Below, one piece after another: positions 36,399-50,470 of a stretch of 64,000 bases of DNA. The notes beneath the pieces were generated by a model. The model was not told the origin of the DNA and ran no database searches. It worked only from the letters and a program-made list of their open reading frames with translations. This DNA comes from Dolomedes plantarius (taxonomy: Eukaryota; Arthropoda; Arachnida; Araneae; Dolomedidae): contig OU015500.1 of assembly GCA_907164885.2 (NCBI GenBank), forward strand, positions 52,039,533-52,103,532, given 5' to 3'. Position 1 is the first letter of the stretch. The number at the start of each line of letters is the position of its first letter. The position numbers and the translations under genes are program-made.

Positions 36399-38275
36399 GA
36401 TTATTCTTAGAAATAAAACATACGTTTATACGTAATAGAAAGAAAGAGGTGATTTTTTAAACCATCTTTATTGATTTTACTCACTGTTTACCATTTAAAC
36501 TTTTCTGAATAATCTGACATCATGAACGAGTTACAAACATGTCTATTTTCGTTGAAAACTACCTCATGTTGAAAGTCTCTTCAAATTTATGTGTTCATTT
36601 CTAATGAAAACTTTAATTTCGTCGATTTTCCGAAATTCATTTGGATATTGTTTATATAAAAGACGTTCATTTAATATTTTGAGCATATTTTCTTTTGATA
36701 GAGACCTTTAAATTTTTAATAAGCAATAAATTTGTCCATTAGTCGGGGGCATTATTATCATGTTTATGACAACCAGGTGTGACAAAATATATTCAGAACA
36801 ATGTGTTTTAACAGCATTGAAGTCTGTGAAGAAGTATCAGTGACTCCCTGAGAGGGAAAAATATATATATAATTAGCAGAACACTACTACTTTGTCCATT
36901 TGCCCATTTTTTGGTCGTGGGAGATCTTGCGCCTGCTCATTTGTCAAGTTAATGTGACCTAATGATTGTTTAGTTTAAAAAAGACTCAGAGTGGGAAAGA
37001 AAAATGTATGTATAACAGTGAGACGGGTGAGAAAATTAGGCGACTTTTCGAGACTTTTTTTGCACTTTTTAGCATTTTCTCGAGAATAGAAGAATTGATA
37101 CGAATCATTAAATTTAATATATAAATAAGCATAACAGATTTTTGATAATCAATGCGCTTTAACTGCTAAATTCACTTTTTATTACTCACCATGCCGTTTC
37201 GTTTAACTTGTGTTGCATTAAGTTGTTCTGACTATCAACCAAAATTAAAGAAAAATTTTTGTGAAAATGAAATTGCTAAAATATTTTTTAATGTATCAAA
37301 AGAATTTGAACAAAATAGTTTCAAATTTCTTCCAAAATATTCTAATTAGAAAAATATTTTAAAATACAGTTTAATTTATTTAAGCAATTTATTTAAATAA
37401 AAAATATAAATAAATTATTATAATAAATGCATGACTATATCATTCCAATAACTATAACCATTAAATATTTCTTACATGTATTTTTTATTAAGTGGAGTTT
37501 CTTTAAGACTATGATTAAATATTTCAGTGAAATCCCGAATTGGACCCTTTTTAAAGCAATTCTATCAACAGCCGTTTAATATTGCTGTGTTTTTATATAT
37601 TTATATCAAACAAAAATTTGGATCATATTGATTATTTATTCGTTTCATAAAATATTCTGAATTTAATGACAATAAATAAAAAGTTTGAAAGAATAATTCG
37701 TATTACTGAATCTAAATTTTAATTAAACGATTTTTATACAAACGTAATCTTTTATGTTTTCCTACTATTAGGCGAGCAATTACGGCTCTTTTTTATTAAT
37801 ATCTGAAATATAATATTAATGAATCAGTATAAATCCTGATAAAATTTTTCTTTTGCCTATTTTTATGAGAAAACGTTCAGTATTTATTCAATAAACACTC
37901 TGAATTAATTTTTTGTATGTATTTTCACTTAACTTAATTTTGTATGACTTCAATGTTTTATCATGAAATCTTAGATAAAAAAATAATTATCCTAATCGTC
38001 ATTAGGTAGTACTTGAATTTTTCCGTATAATTTCAGTTTTGTTATTTTCTTCTTTTGTTTCAGTTTATTTATTTCTTTATTTTTTAACTACAATCCTCTT
38101 TATTTCTCAGAAATAGAAACAAGAAATAGTTATATTTAACCTTCAATTACATTTGAATATTTCGTAATAAACCAAACAAACTACAAAATTTGTAGAAACC
38201 GTAAATACCAGGTCTAATTGGTAATCACAAAATTTTGCCAATTGCTTTACAGGTATATTTTGTTAAAACGTCCCT

Positions 38276-38282
<7 letters not shown>

Positions 38283-38353
<71 letters not shown>
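38283..38353. repeat. (TA)n microsatellite
   Basis: About 70 bp of AT dinucleotide, then a degenerate TATATGTATATATAAT stretch to about 38,375. Confidence 0.95.
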
Positions 38354-38356
<3 letters not shown>

Positions 38357-39519
38357 TATATATGTATATATAATTATCTATGAATGTTTATATAGTATAT
38401 ATAGTACGATTTTTTATCTAAATCTGGTAGGAAAAAACAATGCTGTATTTATTATTTTTATTCTACTGCTTGTGTGATAACACCCTCCATTGCTAGATGG
38501 ATCAAAGAGGAAATCTTATTCTGTCAGAAAAATGGGAAATTTACAATTCATATGCAGATACTTATCATTTCAAATCAGATATAAGATACTGCTCGAAGCA
38601 TCGAACAATTTTTTTCTTCACAAAAAGAAAGAAATCTGGGCTTTGTTCAATATAGGTTACAGATTGTGATACATTGTTTTTTTATTTCTTTGTTCTTGCG
38701 TAATGAATAATTAAATAATACCTCACGTTAGTACATCAGTGTAGTACATTTATTAAATAACTACAGTCTGTTGCAGTGTCGGAGAAGTAACTGATAACAG
38801 GACAGATATTTGCTGTCAAACCGATTTAGTATCAAACTATAAAAAGAAAAGTTTCAGTTAGATCGCAGTTTATTTCAAATTAAGCCCTATAGGCTTGGAG
38901 TTCAACAATATTTTTGTTCGAAAGTGACAGATTTAGTTTCCAGTATATTCTTGGAATCGTATGAGAGTAATTTGCCTCTTATTGAAAGAAATTCAAATTT
39001 AGTATAAACTGTATTACCTTATCTGCCTGTTATATTATGCATAAAGAATCTCACACAGACCAGCCTGGTCATAAATCCGCATGCAATTTTCTGCATTATT
39101 TTGTGGATATTAAATTTTAAATAAAACAAAATTTCACAGCAAAGTTTTTTAGAATGTGACAAACTAGTTTTCATTATATTATGCTGATCTTATAAAAGTT
39201 ATTTCTGTTTTAATAAAAATAATTCTAAGTGCAAACTATCTCATAAATAAGCATCCTTTCTTTCATTTGTTTTTTTTGTATGGTTTTATGGATACTTAGC
39301 TAAATTAGAAATTATTTAATAAATTAGAATTTATTTTCCTCCTAAATCTACCCAAATAAGTTTTGGTTCACATTCTCTTCCGGAAATGTGAGTTTAGCTG
39401 TGACTTGCCGTATTCAAATCCTCTCGCTAAATACATGAATTCATAAACTCTTAACTCTTTCTGAAAACTTGAAACTTTTGATGAATAAGTTTTAAAATTT
39501 GCAACGAAACGTCCCCATC

Positions 39520-39800
39520 TATTTCATAAGTATATGAAAATGTTCTGTCATTGTGAAATACTCGTAGAACTGACAAACGACACTTCGAAACTTTCTGCTT
39601 GCTGTGTAATAATGCTTTACAAAATGACTCTTCAAACATGCTATGATGTTTTTATTCCGTAATGAATTTATTCCGTAAGTCTATGAAGATTTTCTGTCAT
39701 TCTAAAAGAAAACTGACAAACGTCAATCCGAAAATTTCTCCTTGCTAGGTAGTAACGCTTTACAAAACACCCCTTTAGACATGCTGTGATGTTCGTAAAT
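39520..39800. repeat. two-copy tandem duplication, about 145-bp unit
   Basis: 39,520-39,660 and 39,661-39,800 share TATGAA.AT.TTCTGTCATT, ACTGACAAACG, GCTTTACAAAA and AGACATGCT(G/A)TGATGTT segments. Read on the minus strand both are open over much of their length and give related peptides, so they might derive from a repeat-containing coding region. I recognise no family. Confidence 0.6.
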
Positions 39801-40904
39801 GACTCTGGTTTTACTCTCGCTGTAACCACTAATCGAAATCTCGTTAACTTTTTTCGGCGCAACAATAACGTCCTATAATTCCAACGTTTCCCACGTTTTT
39901 AATATTAATTTTCAGTGATGTCGGATGGCAGTTGTTTGGTTTTTAAATAAATCTTCAGACTCCTTGCTATCTACTCAGATAAAATGAACTATATAGAGAT
40001 ATCTGACTTCTACCATTTCCAGGATATATGTACATCGAAGTCACCCTCTAATAAAGTAGAAATGACACTTTTCGCACTAGATAAATAACAAAGATTTTTA
40101 TTCCCTTGACAAATATAACGTGCAGTGTAAAAACAATGCTGAGTAAAGACTGGTGCAAAATGTTATAAACTCTATACAAGGAAATGAAGTTCAAGTACTC
40201 ACAATATATATTAAGTCAGATCAGTGATGCTGCACGATAATCCACTATTACTTACACGACAACCTCTTTATGCCAGAGTGGCAAAAACTCGCTTAGGATT
40301 AGAAGCAATCTAGCTATGAGCCACTGAAGGCAACTCGCATAAACAGCTCTAAACAAACCGGTCTCTCCCGCAATCTGGCTACGCGGTATTTATAGTAATG
40401 GTTTATGCTGAATTTAGCATATTTTTCGCAGTTTCTGTAGCATATTTGTTTTAGATTTATGCAAATACAATTATAGAGTACTGTTAATCAAACATTAGGT
40501 AGACTTTACAACTGTTTAAATAAAATATATAATATGCACTGTAGGATTATACATTTATTATATGCAGGGTAGGATTTTTTCCAAATAAATCTAACCTATT
40601 AATTATTTATAAAAAATTTCTATCAATTTAAAATACAGTGGACAATTGTGACTTCGACACGTTCTGCCTTCTCTCTACGAATACTGAATAGTAAGCGCCA
40701 AACTGAAGTCTGTGATTTTTGTGAATGAACTTTGCATTGACCCACGCTTCTCAAAGGCCATAGGATTTAACCTCCTGTCGACTTCATAGATCATTTTGGC
40801 GCCACAATAATGCCACTAATTTCTATATTTCTAAGTCATATCACCATATATCTTTTACATAATATTGCAAGAAGTTGGTACATTAATCATTCCATAAACT
40901 TCCT
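39801..40904. other. non-coding stretch
   Basis: No gene or element recognised. Confidence 0.45.
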
Positions 40905-40913
40905 GCATCTAAA

Positions 40914-41000
40914 ACAGTGGTGCACAAATTTTTTTCGACAACGGTCCACTTTCACTCGACAAAAAAATCACTCGACCCCGAAAGAAAAAGTTTTGGTAAA
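40914..41000 (+). mobile_element. possible hAT terminus (one end only)
   Basis: CAGTGGTGCACAAATTTTTT resembles hAT terminal inverted repeats of the CAGTGGT(N)C(N)CAAA type, and it is followed by GC-containing sequence (CACTCGACCCCG) unlike the AT-rich surroundings. I found no partner end, so this is a truncated relic at best. Confidence 0.3.
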
Positions 41001-44000
41001 AGAAAAAAAAATTCAAAAAATAAGGAAAATATTAATAAAAAAATGAATCAAATAAGAAAATTTTGGTAAACTATTTTTAAAATCAATGAAATGTATGTAT
41101 TTTTGGTTTATATTGTCTCTACTCAGTATTAATTAAAAATGCTTTGTTTATGCTCTGTAGGAAAAAATATCAGTCGGATGTCTTTTTATTTTAGTAAAAA
41201 TTAATAAATCGAAAAATAAATAAATACATTTTTACTCATGGAGTTGTATTGATAGAATGTTTAACACTTTATTTAACAATATCAAATTATATTTTTAATA
41301 CATAAAAAAATTAAAATAATATATTAAATATATATAATCATAGAAAATTTACAGCAAACTTTAAATTAAATTATTCAATATGATATAAATTTACTTCAAA
41401 CTATCCGCAAACCCTTAAATTTATTTTGTGTATCACTGATATAAACACATGAAATGTACTGTCTAACTAAAAAGTATAATTTATACGGTAGGATGTCAGT
41501 ATTTCTTAATCTGCCTTACTACTCATATACGGAGAAAGATGTTCTGTATAACGGAACACATTGTTTTCAATATTTTCTTACGAAAACATAAATGTGATTA
41601 CTTAATATTAAAAATACATACTGAATGCAATCTAAGGCTTTCTGCCTCTCGATATCGCATGAACTTTCTTTTTTTTGGGGTCGAGAATAATTGCTGGCTT
41701 CTCGCCAGGAGAGTTTTCGGAAACCAGAATCTATCATTACCATTATACCACTTAGAAGCCCTCGCATTATCCTTTCTAAGAAGCTCTACAAGTTGTCTTA
41801 GGGATACAAAGAAGCTTATTACAGGAAAAACAAATGATTGTTTTGAGATTCAGAATGATCGGATTGTTAACTAGAATGTCTAATTTACTTAGATGATACT
41901 GCGTCTAAATTAGTCTCCAGAGTTGCCTGGAGAAGGAAAGGTATCGACTTTAAATGGCTTTAACACAAAAGAAATTTTGGTTAGTTTTTCAGAAGTAATT
42001 GGGGATCGATGTCGGTTCTATTAGATTTATAAGACATTCAAAATATACGTAAATGTGCTGAATTCATATTTTATTCTGCGGTAACTTTAAGGTATACATT
42101 GAACAGTATTGCATAATACAGGAAGTATTTCATTATATGGTAAGTTCAATGGATAATGGTAACATCGGTCTGTCCTTGGAAGTAATATGCACTTCCAGAT
42201 TACAAGGAGTCGTGAGATTTCGAAGACGAATGTGTCAAGGTTCAAGAATTTTTATGGGAGAGCATAACAGTATATCAATATAAAATCCTGGTCCACGTAA
42301 CGTCCCGATCTAATCAAATGTTTTCGATGTTTGGGCTATCTTGACCAAGATTCAGTAAGATATCTCTCACCTATCGAATCGCTTCTCGTAAAAGTACAGT
42401 CAATTAATCGCTAGAATGCACTTAATTTATATGTTTTCTCCATGCATTCTTACTATCACTGTATACATACTATCAATAGTACGCATGCAGTGATTGGGAC
42501 GAAAGAAACTCTAACACGATATAACACGGTGGTTATTATTTATATAATTGTGGATACGTCAATAAAATGACTGGGTAAACATTTGGTGAAAGATATATAT
42601 TTTCAGTTCTATTATTTGGTTCTATTATATGAGGAATTCAGTGATTGAAATTTTAGAATAAACGAGGGTGCCTTTGATGTAGAAATCACGATTCTCATTA
42701 CTCGAGTCTCTACATATATGTAATATGTGTTGGGAACATAATACGACACTATCTACACATACTTCCAGCATGTGTGTAAGAAATAAGGGAAGTACTGGGT
42801 AATTGGATTCCCGGACATGATGTCTGTATGAATACCTGTCGAGCACAGACATTCATACAGCCACCCTTTGCACCTTTGCACGTATCTACTTTGCACATGC
42901 ATGTACTATACATCGAACATAGTTTAAAAAAACAATAGTGTATTTTCGAAGTATGTGAGATAACTTCCGAGTTTCTCCCTACAGTACTCGAGGTTATGAT
43001 GATATTTACGTAATGGAAGGGTGGCATTACTGCAGTTTGGGTATAAAAAGTAACTTTCAAACTAGTCCATCAACAATCAGACCGTTGTCGGTATTTCAAT
43101 AGGGATTTCTTATATTACACAGTGACAGAGACATTAATACATTGCAGGGAATCTTCTGAAAGCAATACTATTACAATTAGCAAATTTTTACATTTTAAGT
43201 TCACCAACACAATGTGGTGCTATCAAAACAAGCTACATTATTATGATAAATTATCTTTCCTTATTCAAATGGTAATAACCATCAGTTTCCGCTCTGAACC
43301 CGCGACACAGATAGATTTTACCTCTATGTCTTCTCAGTTTCTTTAATTATAGATACTTGTTAATTCGGTTTCAACTTCTAATGAAAGGAGTATGCATTTC
43401 ACTATAAAATTATGCAAGAAACATGCAGCTAATATTAAATATTCGATTAGCATTATACTATTATAAAAGTTAATTACATTATCATACACGAACATTATTC
43501 AATCATGGACACTATTAAATGGAATAATGTGCATGGGACATTATACAACGGAAGAGCATTGATTAATATTTTGAAAGTGTAAAACTTTACTGAAAGTTAA
43601 TTCCATTCACGATTATACGTTATAAAAATAAAGAATGTAATAAATTGTTAATGGTAAATGTCACTAAAAATTAAATATTCACATTTGATAATAAACAATT
43701 GTATGTGTATACAATAGTTAAACCTCACTTTTGACGATAAACATATAAATTCAGTGCAGGTGTCAGTTATGAAATAAAACACAATTAGAAACGCATTCTT
43801 AATATAAAAACTTAATGAATACATTGAATAAATTATGAATTTAATCATTTTTCTTTATCCTAATTACTAAGTATGTTGACACCATCCTTATTTGAAAACT
43901 TAATGGAAAAATAATGGACCATTCAAATTAAATGTAACATTTTTTTGATAATTAACAGTTCATTTTAGGCATTTGTATCAAGTTTCACCCAGGAAGAAGT

Positions 44001-44326
44001 TTTAAAGCTTTCAAATTTTAGTATAAGTAGTTCAGTCTTGCGTAAACTTATATACCAAGCTACTTTCATTAAATTCCCGAGAGTTTCAAAATATCGATTG
44101 CATTGCATCTAATATTCCTATTATGACCGAATGAAATATTTTCTTTCAGTCTAAATCGACATTCAAGACTTGATTGTTTAAACTTTAATGGTCCGAAGAG
44201 GCAATCTTTTCTCTCTAGCATTGAGTTTCGCTGGATAGTTTCTTTTTCACTTGTATAGATTTTTGGGCGAGGAAAAATATAGAATTCTCTATGATATTAT
44301 TGAAAATATTTGTTAGAAAAATAGAC
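41001..44326. other. long AT-rich non-coding stretch
   Basis: No gene recognised. Open frames at 41,539-41,874 (plus) and 42,749-43,060 (minus) match nothing I know and overlap other chance frames. Confidence 0.45.
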
Positions 44327-44723
44327 AAAGAAATATTACGAATTTGATAGCTAAACATTTAAAAAAGACTAAACTCACTATTAAAAAAATTCTTAATTTA
44401 ATTTTTGTAACTTTTTGGATCTAAACAGGACCACTTTCATAAAAATAAGAATCTTAAGTAAAGCAAATGCTATTAAGCAGAATAGATAACTATGTACATT
44501 ACTGCATGTATATATACATACATATATATATATATATATATATGCAGTAATGTACATAGTTATATATTCTGTTTAATACCATTTGTTTTGCTTAAGATTC
44601 TTATTTTTATGAAAATGGTCCTGTTTAAATCGAAAATGGTACAAAAATTTAATTAGGAATTTTTTGATTAGAGAGTTTATGAACTTTGTAAATGTTTAGC
44701 TATCGAATTCGTAATTTTTCTTT
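44327..44723. repeat. large inverted repeat, 182-bp arms, 33-bp loop
   Basis: 44,327-44,508 is the reverse complement of 44,542-44,723 at roughly 85-90% identity by eye. Paired landmarks include GATAGCTAAACATTT, TAAACAGGACCA.TTTCATA, AAAATAAGAATCTTAAG and AACTATGTACATTACTGCAT. The loop is almost pure TA. Either it is a foldback transposon or it could be transcribed into a long double-stranded hairpin. No coding frame is conserved between the arms. Confidence 0.9.
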
Positions 44724-44729
44724 ATATAT

Positions 44730-44731
<2 letters not shown>

Positions 44732-44785
<54 letters not shown>
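44732..44785. repeat. (TA)n(TG)n microsatellite
   Basis: About 40 bp of AT dinucleotide followed by about 14 bp of TG, nine bases after the inverted repeat ends. Confidence 0.9.
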
Positions 44786-45827
44786 TAGTGTATGTGTCAT
44801 TAAAATTGAGATATTTAAATTTCCATTTAGTAAATAGCGAAAAACTATGTATAAATCTATTACTAACACAGTCATTTAAGCTATAACTAAATTGCAGAGA
44901 TCAACAAAATAGTGATTTCGAAATTTTTTCGAATTGAAACGCCAAATGGCGCCTTCATCTCCGGAAAATAACATTGTCCTAATTTTTATTCACATTTAGT
45001 GACAAAACAAGTAAACATGTACATTAATCATTCGTGAAAAATTAATTTCGAGTGGAAAAACATGAAGAAAACTGATTAAAGAGAACATGATCACTTTAAC
45101 AAGAATTCAATATTTTTCCCATAAAACTCTTCAATATATCAATTTTTTTCTCTGTCTTAAGAGGTCCTAAATGTCAACCTCAATTTATTCTGAGGATAAA
45201 GTTCCCCCTTTTAGTTCATACAGAAGTATGCGGTTAAAAAAAAGTTAAACTCGGGTTTTCAAAGTGTTTGTACTATGAATATCAAAATGTCAAAAAATAT
45301 TAATTTTTTGAACGACATCTGTTTGTTTACGTCAGTCAGCTGGATTGAAGTGCAGATTTATTAAAAAATATTCAGCGTATTAAATAAGAATTTTTTTTAA
45401 ATATTATAAATAATCTAGTTAAAAACCTATTAAGAGGGCTGACAAACTGAATTTTTTTATTTAAGACTATTCTCTTTCAACTTTTTTTGTTATATGCACA
45501 ATCTTCATTTAAAATTTTTGTGATTGAATTAATTCTTCTGCACTGCATTTAATAACGGTACAATATTTCAGATTTCAGTTTAAATTCGCATCTTTCATCC
45601 TGATTTAATTCAGTTATCTCATATTGAATCTTGTTGTTTTGGATGTTACTGAAATCGTATAGATTGAAACAAATGTGTTTCAAAATACTAATATTTTTTA
45701 CTTCTTAAAGCAGTAGTAAGGACAAATACAACACTGACCAACTGGTTACATAATTTTAAAGATAACAACGCATGAAACTGATATCCGAATCATTATATTG
45801 AATTTTAGATTGCAACGGTGAAATGCG

Positions 45828-45869
<42 letters not shown>

Positions 45870-46429
45870 CTTACAAATGTAAATATAGAATTTTAATAAT
45901 TCTGGTAAAAAGCTAAGTAAGTAAGAGTAATTAAAATTTAGGCGTTAAGCTGCTCACAAATTTTTTTTACATAATATTAGATAGTTGAAAAATAACAAAC
46001 TATAGGGGGAAGTAGTGACATAATAATACGGTAAACCCAGATATCAATAATGTAAAATAGAATAGTACTAAAACAGAAAAGGAAATGGATGTGTTATAGT
46101 TGATGACTGGAGAAAGTTGTGACCCCCCATCCCCAGTTAAACATGTTTTCTGCCCGGACAACACTCCCAGTGGTCGGCTACAACACCAAGTCCTTATAGA
46201 TAAAAAAGTGAAAACAATTAAAGTGAGATAAACAAATTAAACCAGAGGTTATCATTAAATAATATTAATTAAAACGCTAAGAGACTAAATAAATAAATAA
46301 AATAATAATAATAATAATAAACATAAAATACATCAATACATTTAAGGACATACCACCGCACCAAGCCAGCGTCACGACTCCCCAACACACACACTTTTAT
46401 AGTCAAATATAGGGTATTTCTGTTGCCAT
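44786..46429. other. non-coding stretch downstream of reverse transcriptase relic 2
   Basis: Contains (TA)n at 45,831-45,868 and a (TAA/TAAA)n tract at about 46,286-46,330. The part from about 46,000 to 46,429 is GC-richer and lies immediately 3' of the minus-strand reverse transcriptase, so it may be that element's 3' untranslated region. Confidence 0.45.
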
Positions 46430-47323
46430 CTATAAGATGAAACGTTGCCTACAATCTGTATTATTTAGATTAAAAAACTGGGTTAAGATTGACGTAATGA
46501 ATTTTATAGGGAAACCCTGTTCAGAAGCTAATTTTATGTATTTCTTTATTCTAATATCCATGTTTATTACATTTGAATGTAAGCGTAGGCAACGCGTTAA
46601 CTGGTTTTTTCTTACGTTACGTTTTATATTTTTATGAAGTACGTTATTCCAAGACATAATCCTAACTGTATTAAAATTATAATGATCTCGTTTATCATAA
46701 AGACAAAACGAGACGTTGTTTTGTTTATTTACTTTCAAATTTAAGTCTAAAAATACCAAATTACCTTCATTGTCTATTTCAGTTTCTACCAAATTAAGAT
46801 TTTCAGGATAAAAATTAATTTCTAAAGAAGTTAAATTATAATTAAAACATACCAGTATATCATCTACATATCGGAAGTACAGTAGTTCATTTAATATCAT
46901 GACACCTCGTTCATAGAAAAGAAGGTAGATGTCTGCTAATGCAGATGAACATCCACCTCCCATAGGAATACCTTTAATTTGTTTATAGAAACAATTTCCG
47001 TCATATAGTACAGTTCCGTACAGGACTAGGTCCAGAAGAGCACGGTATTTACTTATGGTAATATAAGATTGCAAATCATACTGTTTGTATAGACTAAGTA
47101 GGATATTATATAGGTCCTTCAAGTCAATAGAGTTAAACAGGTCTGAAAAGTCATAACTTTTTAATCCAGTGATACCACCTTTACCTTTTAGTTGTTTTAC
47201 TACCTCATAGCTATTATTTATGAAATAACTTCCTTCCGAAATTAACCCTTTATAAACTATTTTTAGAAGATTCAAAAGTTTATTATTTGCTAGTGTTAAG
47301 TAAGTATTAAGTAAGTATTGCAT
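46430..47323 (-). pseudogene. reverse transcriptase relic 2, catalytic core
   Basis: This is a 297-codon open frame with the RT core in order: a palm motif A region (KSYDFSDLFNSIDLKDLYNI, about residues 54-73), motif B (KQIKGIPMGGGCSSALADIY, about 114-133), and motif C FRYVDDIL with both catalytic aspartates (about 150-157). A FLDLNLKV block follows, then a YDKRDHYNFN...SWN block and a basic C-terminus. The first palm aspartate (in YDF) and the YVDD pair are present, so the core itself is intact. It has no start of its own, because upstream coding sequence continues in other frames. The motif set and lack of a fused nuclease suggest a Penelope-like or related, poorly named metazoan RT lineage. 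It shares family with the relic at 26.5-31.1 kb. Confidence 0.85.
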
Positions 47324-48497
47324 CCTACTGTAACAGTTCTAAATTTAACTGGAAACTTAAGAAATTTAGGGATTAATACTAAATAAGGGAATTTAATGTT
47401 TTTTAATTTCATACCCTGCACGGCGATATACAGCCTTTATACGATTTTGTATAGTACTCTGTTCAGGATTCAATTTTTCATATATCGTGTTGTCATTATA
47501 GTACATGATTAAGCATTCACAATATAGTTTTTAACATATAAATGCATAATTAGATGAAACTTTATCTACATAAGTTATGGCAAATTGGTCCTGTACAGCT
47601 TTAATAGACGGTATCATATTTTTTAAACTTATTAGTTTTTCATTATACCTTAAACTTAGATAAGTTGTTTTAAAATCATTAATAATATGATGTTTCCATT
47701 GTTCAAAAGTACTAAGCGGCATACTACAGTATGAGTCATGGCTGTCTTATAAATAAATTGCTCAACATTTTGCTTGAAAATTTGGATTACGTTGTAACCA
47801 ATACGAAAGCCTGTACCATTATTCATTAAATTTGACAGTGCAGTATTATCAGTTATGTTGGTGTTACCCGTTATAATGTGTCTGTAGTGTTCATTGTAAC
47901 CAATCATATTTTTAAAACACTTACATTTTCCTGGAGATTCTTTAACCAAATTTTAAGATATATTATTATAATTAAAAATACAGCGATCAATCGGCCTACT
48001 ATACCGAAAACTATTATAAATTTTTACATTGTTAACAGGAAAGTAACTTATATTTTGATTTAGAATTTTAGAGAAGAGTATATTATCGAAACTTTTGTTG
48101 GCATACTCGGTAATACAATGTAATTTACTACAGCTTTTTGGCTCGCTATCGTTTAATACTATACCACAACTATAGCACCTTCTTTTAATTAGGTCTATTA
48201 TTATAGGTATGAAGTGCGTATTAGTTGGAATAAGATGTTGTAAAGTATTGCTTTTTACCATTTTCGACAAATCTAGTAACCATATTTTTTTAAAACCAAA
48301 AATAAAATTTTTAATCCAATATATTGGATAATCCCGTATTTTGTTAATTTTTTCACATAGCTTATTGAAAAGGACGATATGATCTTTAAAGCTATGGTTA
48401 CGTCCAGGTCCTCCACGTTGTTTGCGTTTTTTAATGTACTACGGTTATATATATATATGTATATTATGTTGATCTCTGAGACTTGAAATTTTAGCAT
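47324..48497 (-). pseudogene. reverse transcriptase relic 2, broken N-terminal region
   Basis: The same gene continues upstream through several frames. FPYLVLIPKFLKFPVKF (about 47,400-47,350) is the RT fingers motif. AITYVDKVSSNYAFIC (before a stop at 47,531) is the region read as 'ADKA.NN' in relatives. YRHIITGNTNITDNTALSNL with a CKC pair (47,656-47,949) and ...CYSCGIVLND... (47,953-48,270) lie further upstream. A fourth piece reaches 48,497. I count at least two nonsense codons and three frameshifts. The frameshift next to the core is an 11-bp tandem duplication (TAAGTAAGTAT twice, 47,297-47,318). The true 5' end is not visible. A (TA)n stretch near 48,450 may have damaged it. Confidence 0.7.
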
Positions 48498-49110
48498 CTA
48501 GATGATACACTTTATAAGGAACTTATGTATTCAGTTTTACAAGAGAAAAAAGAATCACGTAAAGTCTGTTTGGTATTTTGTACATTTTCTTCCAGTAAAA
48601 CAGGTAAATTTCGTTCTTTAAATATTTTTGATGTTACGTACACAATCAAGCATTTTACATACTACAGTTAGGCTTTGAATACTATTTTATAGGATTATAT
48701 TTTTATCGGAACATAAGAGTGCTTTCATAATTTTAACATGCGAAATAAATTTTGAAAAGCTCCTGTTTGAAAATGGCTCCCCCGGTCTGAACGTCAAATA
48801 TTTTGACATATATAAATTTTCTGTTTTATGTCTACTTTACTCATCGATAAGGTTTTTCCTTCATATTTATCACATAAAAATGTATCACTCTCTTTCCCGT
48901 GACCTAGTGGCAGAAATGTAATGCATGTCGCTCATCATACGTTATAAGTATAATCCTACAATGTTAAGTCTCGATGCATATCATATATCTTTATCCCTCA
49001 GGAGAAAACAGTATTTTTCACACGTTTCTTGAAATAATTTTAACTGGTAACAGTGGTTTATCTATATAGAAGTCATTGTCATTTTCTGCCTGTATGGCAG
49101 AGTGGAGAAA
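48498..49110. other. non-coding stretch
   Basis: No gene or element recognised. Confidence 0.45.
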
Positions 49111-49241
49111 GGGCCTGTTCGCATAGAATCCGTCAGCGTAAAATTTTTTAAACAATCATATCCAATCATTCATTTATTTAACCAATCAGAGCTAACGGAA
49201 TCTTTAACGCTGTCGCTGATGGTTTCTATGTGAACAGGCCC
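49111..49241. mobile_element. MITE, 131 bp, Harbinger-like ends
   Basis: The left end GGGCCTGTTCGCATAGAATC and the right end, read inverted, GGGCCTGTTCACATAGAAAC, match for about 28 bp with few differences (continuing CCGTCAGCG / CCATCAGCG). GGGCCTGTT ends are familiar from PIF/Harbinger MITEs. A 3-bp target would be AAA against TAA, not a perfect duplication. There is no coding content. Confidence 0.75.
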
Positions 49242-49264
49242 TAAGGAGGTGAGAGTCAGCACAC

Positions 49265-50104
<840 letters not shown>

Positions 50105-50470
50105 ATTTGCTACCCACAGGGAACAAAATTTATTGACTCTGTCACTTTCAGTTACCCACACAAACATTTCTCCAGAATTTAAAGGAAAATAAAAATGGAT
50201 AAACCGTTTGACTTTTACTAATTCAGCGATGGTTTCAGACCCGAGATTTTCTTGTGAAATCTTTTACGATTTTAAGTCGGTAGAAATATACTGCTGAAGA
50301 TTAACGTTCACGTAAATAAACAAACGATTGGGTCGATTTCATTCAAACTTTCGGTCACGCATAAATGATTCATTTCCAGTTTAATATCGTAGTGGCGTTC
50401 GTAGTTAATTCAACTTAACTATCATGGCAGTTCTAAATTTGATCATCACGGATGGTAATTAGTTTGTTTA
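50105..50470. repeat. dispersed duplicate, copy A
   Basis: Shares a long run of landmarks with 54,725-55,090: CTGTCA.TTTC, TTTTA.TAATTCA..GATGGTT, GAAATAAACAAACGATT-type sequence, and a closing TAATTAGTTT. Roughly 65-70% alike by eye. No transposon ends were found. Confidence 0.65.

Noticed and set aside
41539..41874. 111-codon plus-strand frame
   Set aside because: Unrecognised, overlapped by an opposite-strand frame, no gene context.
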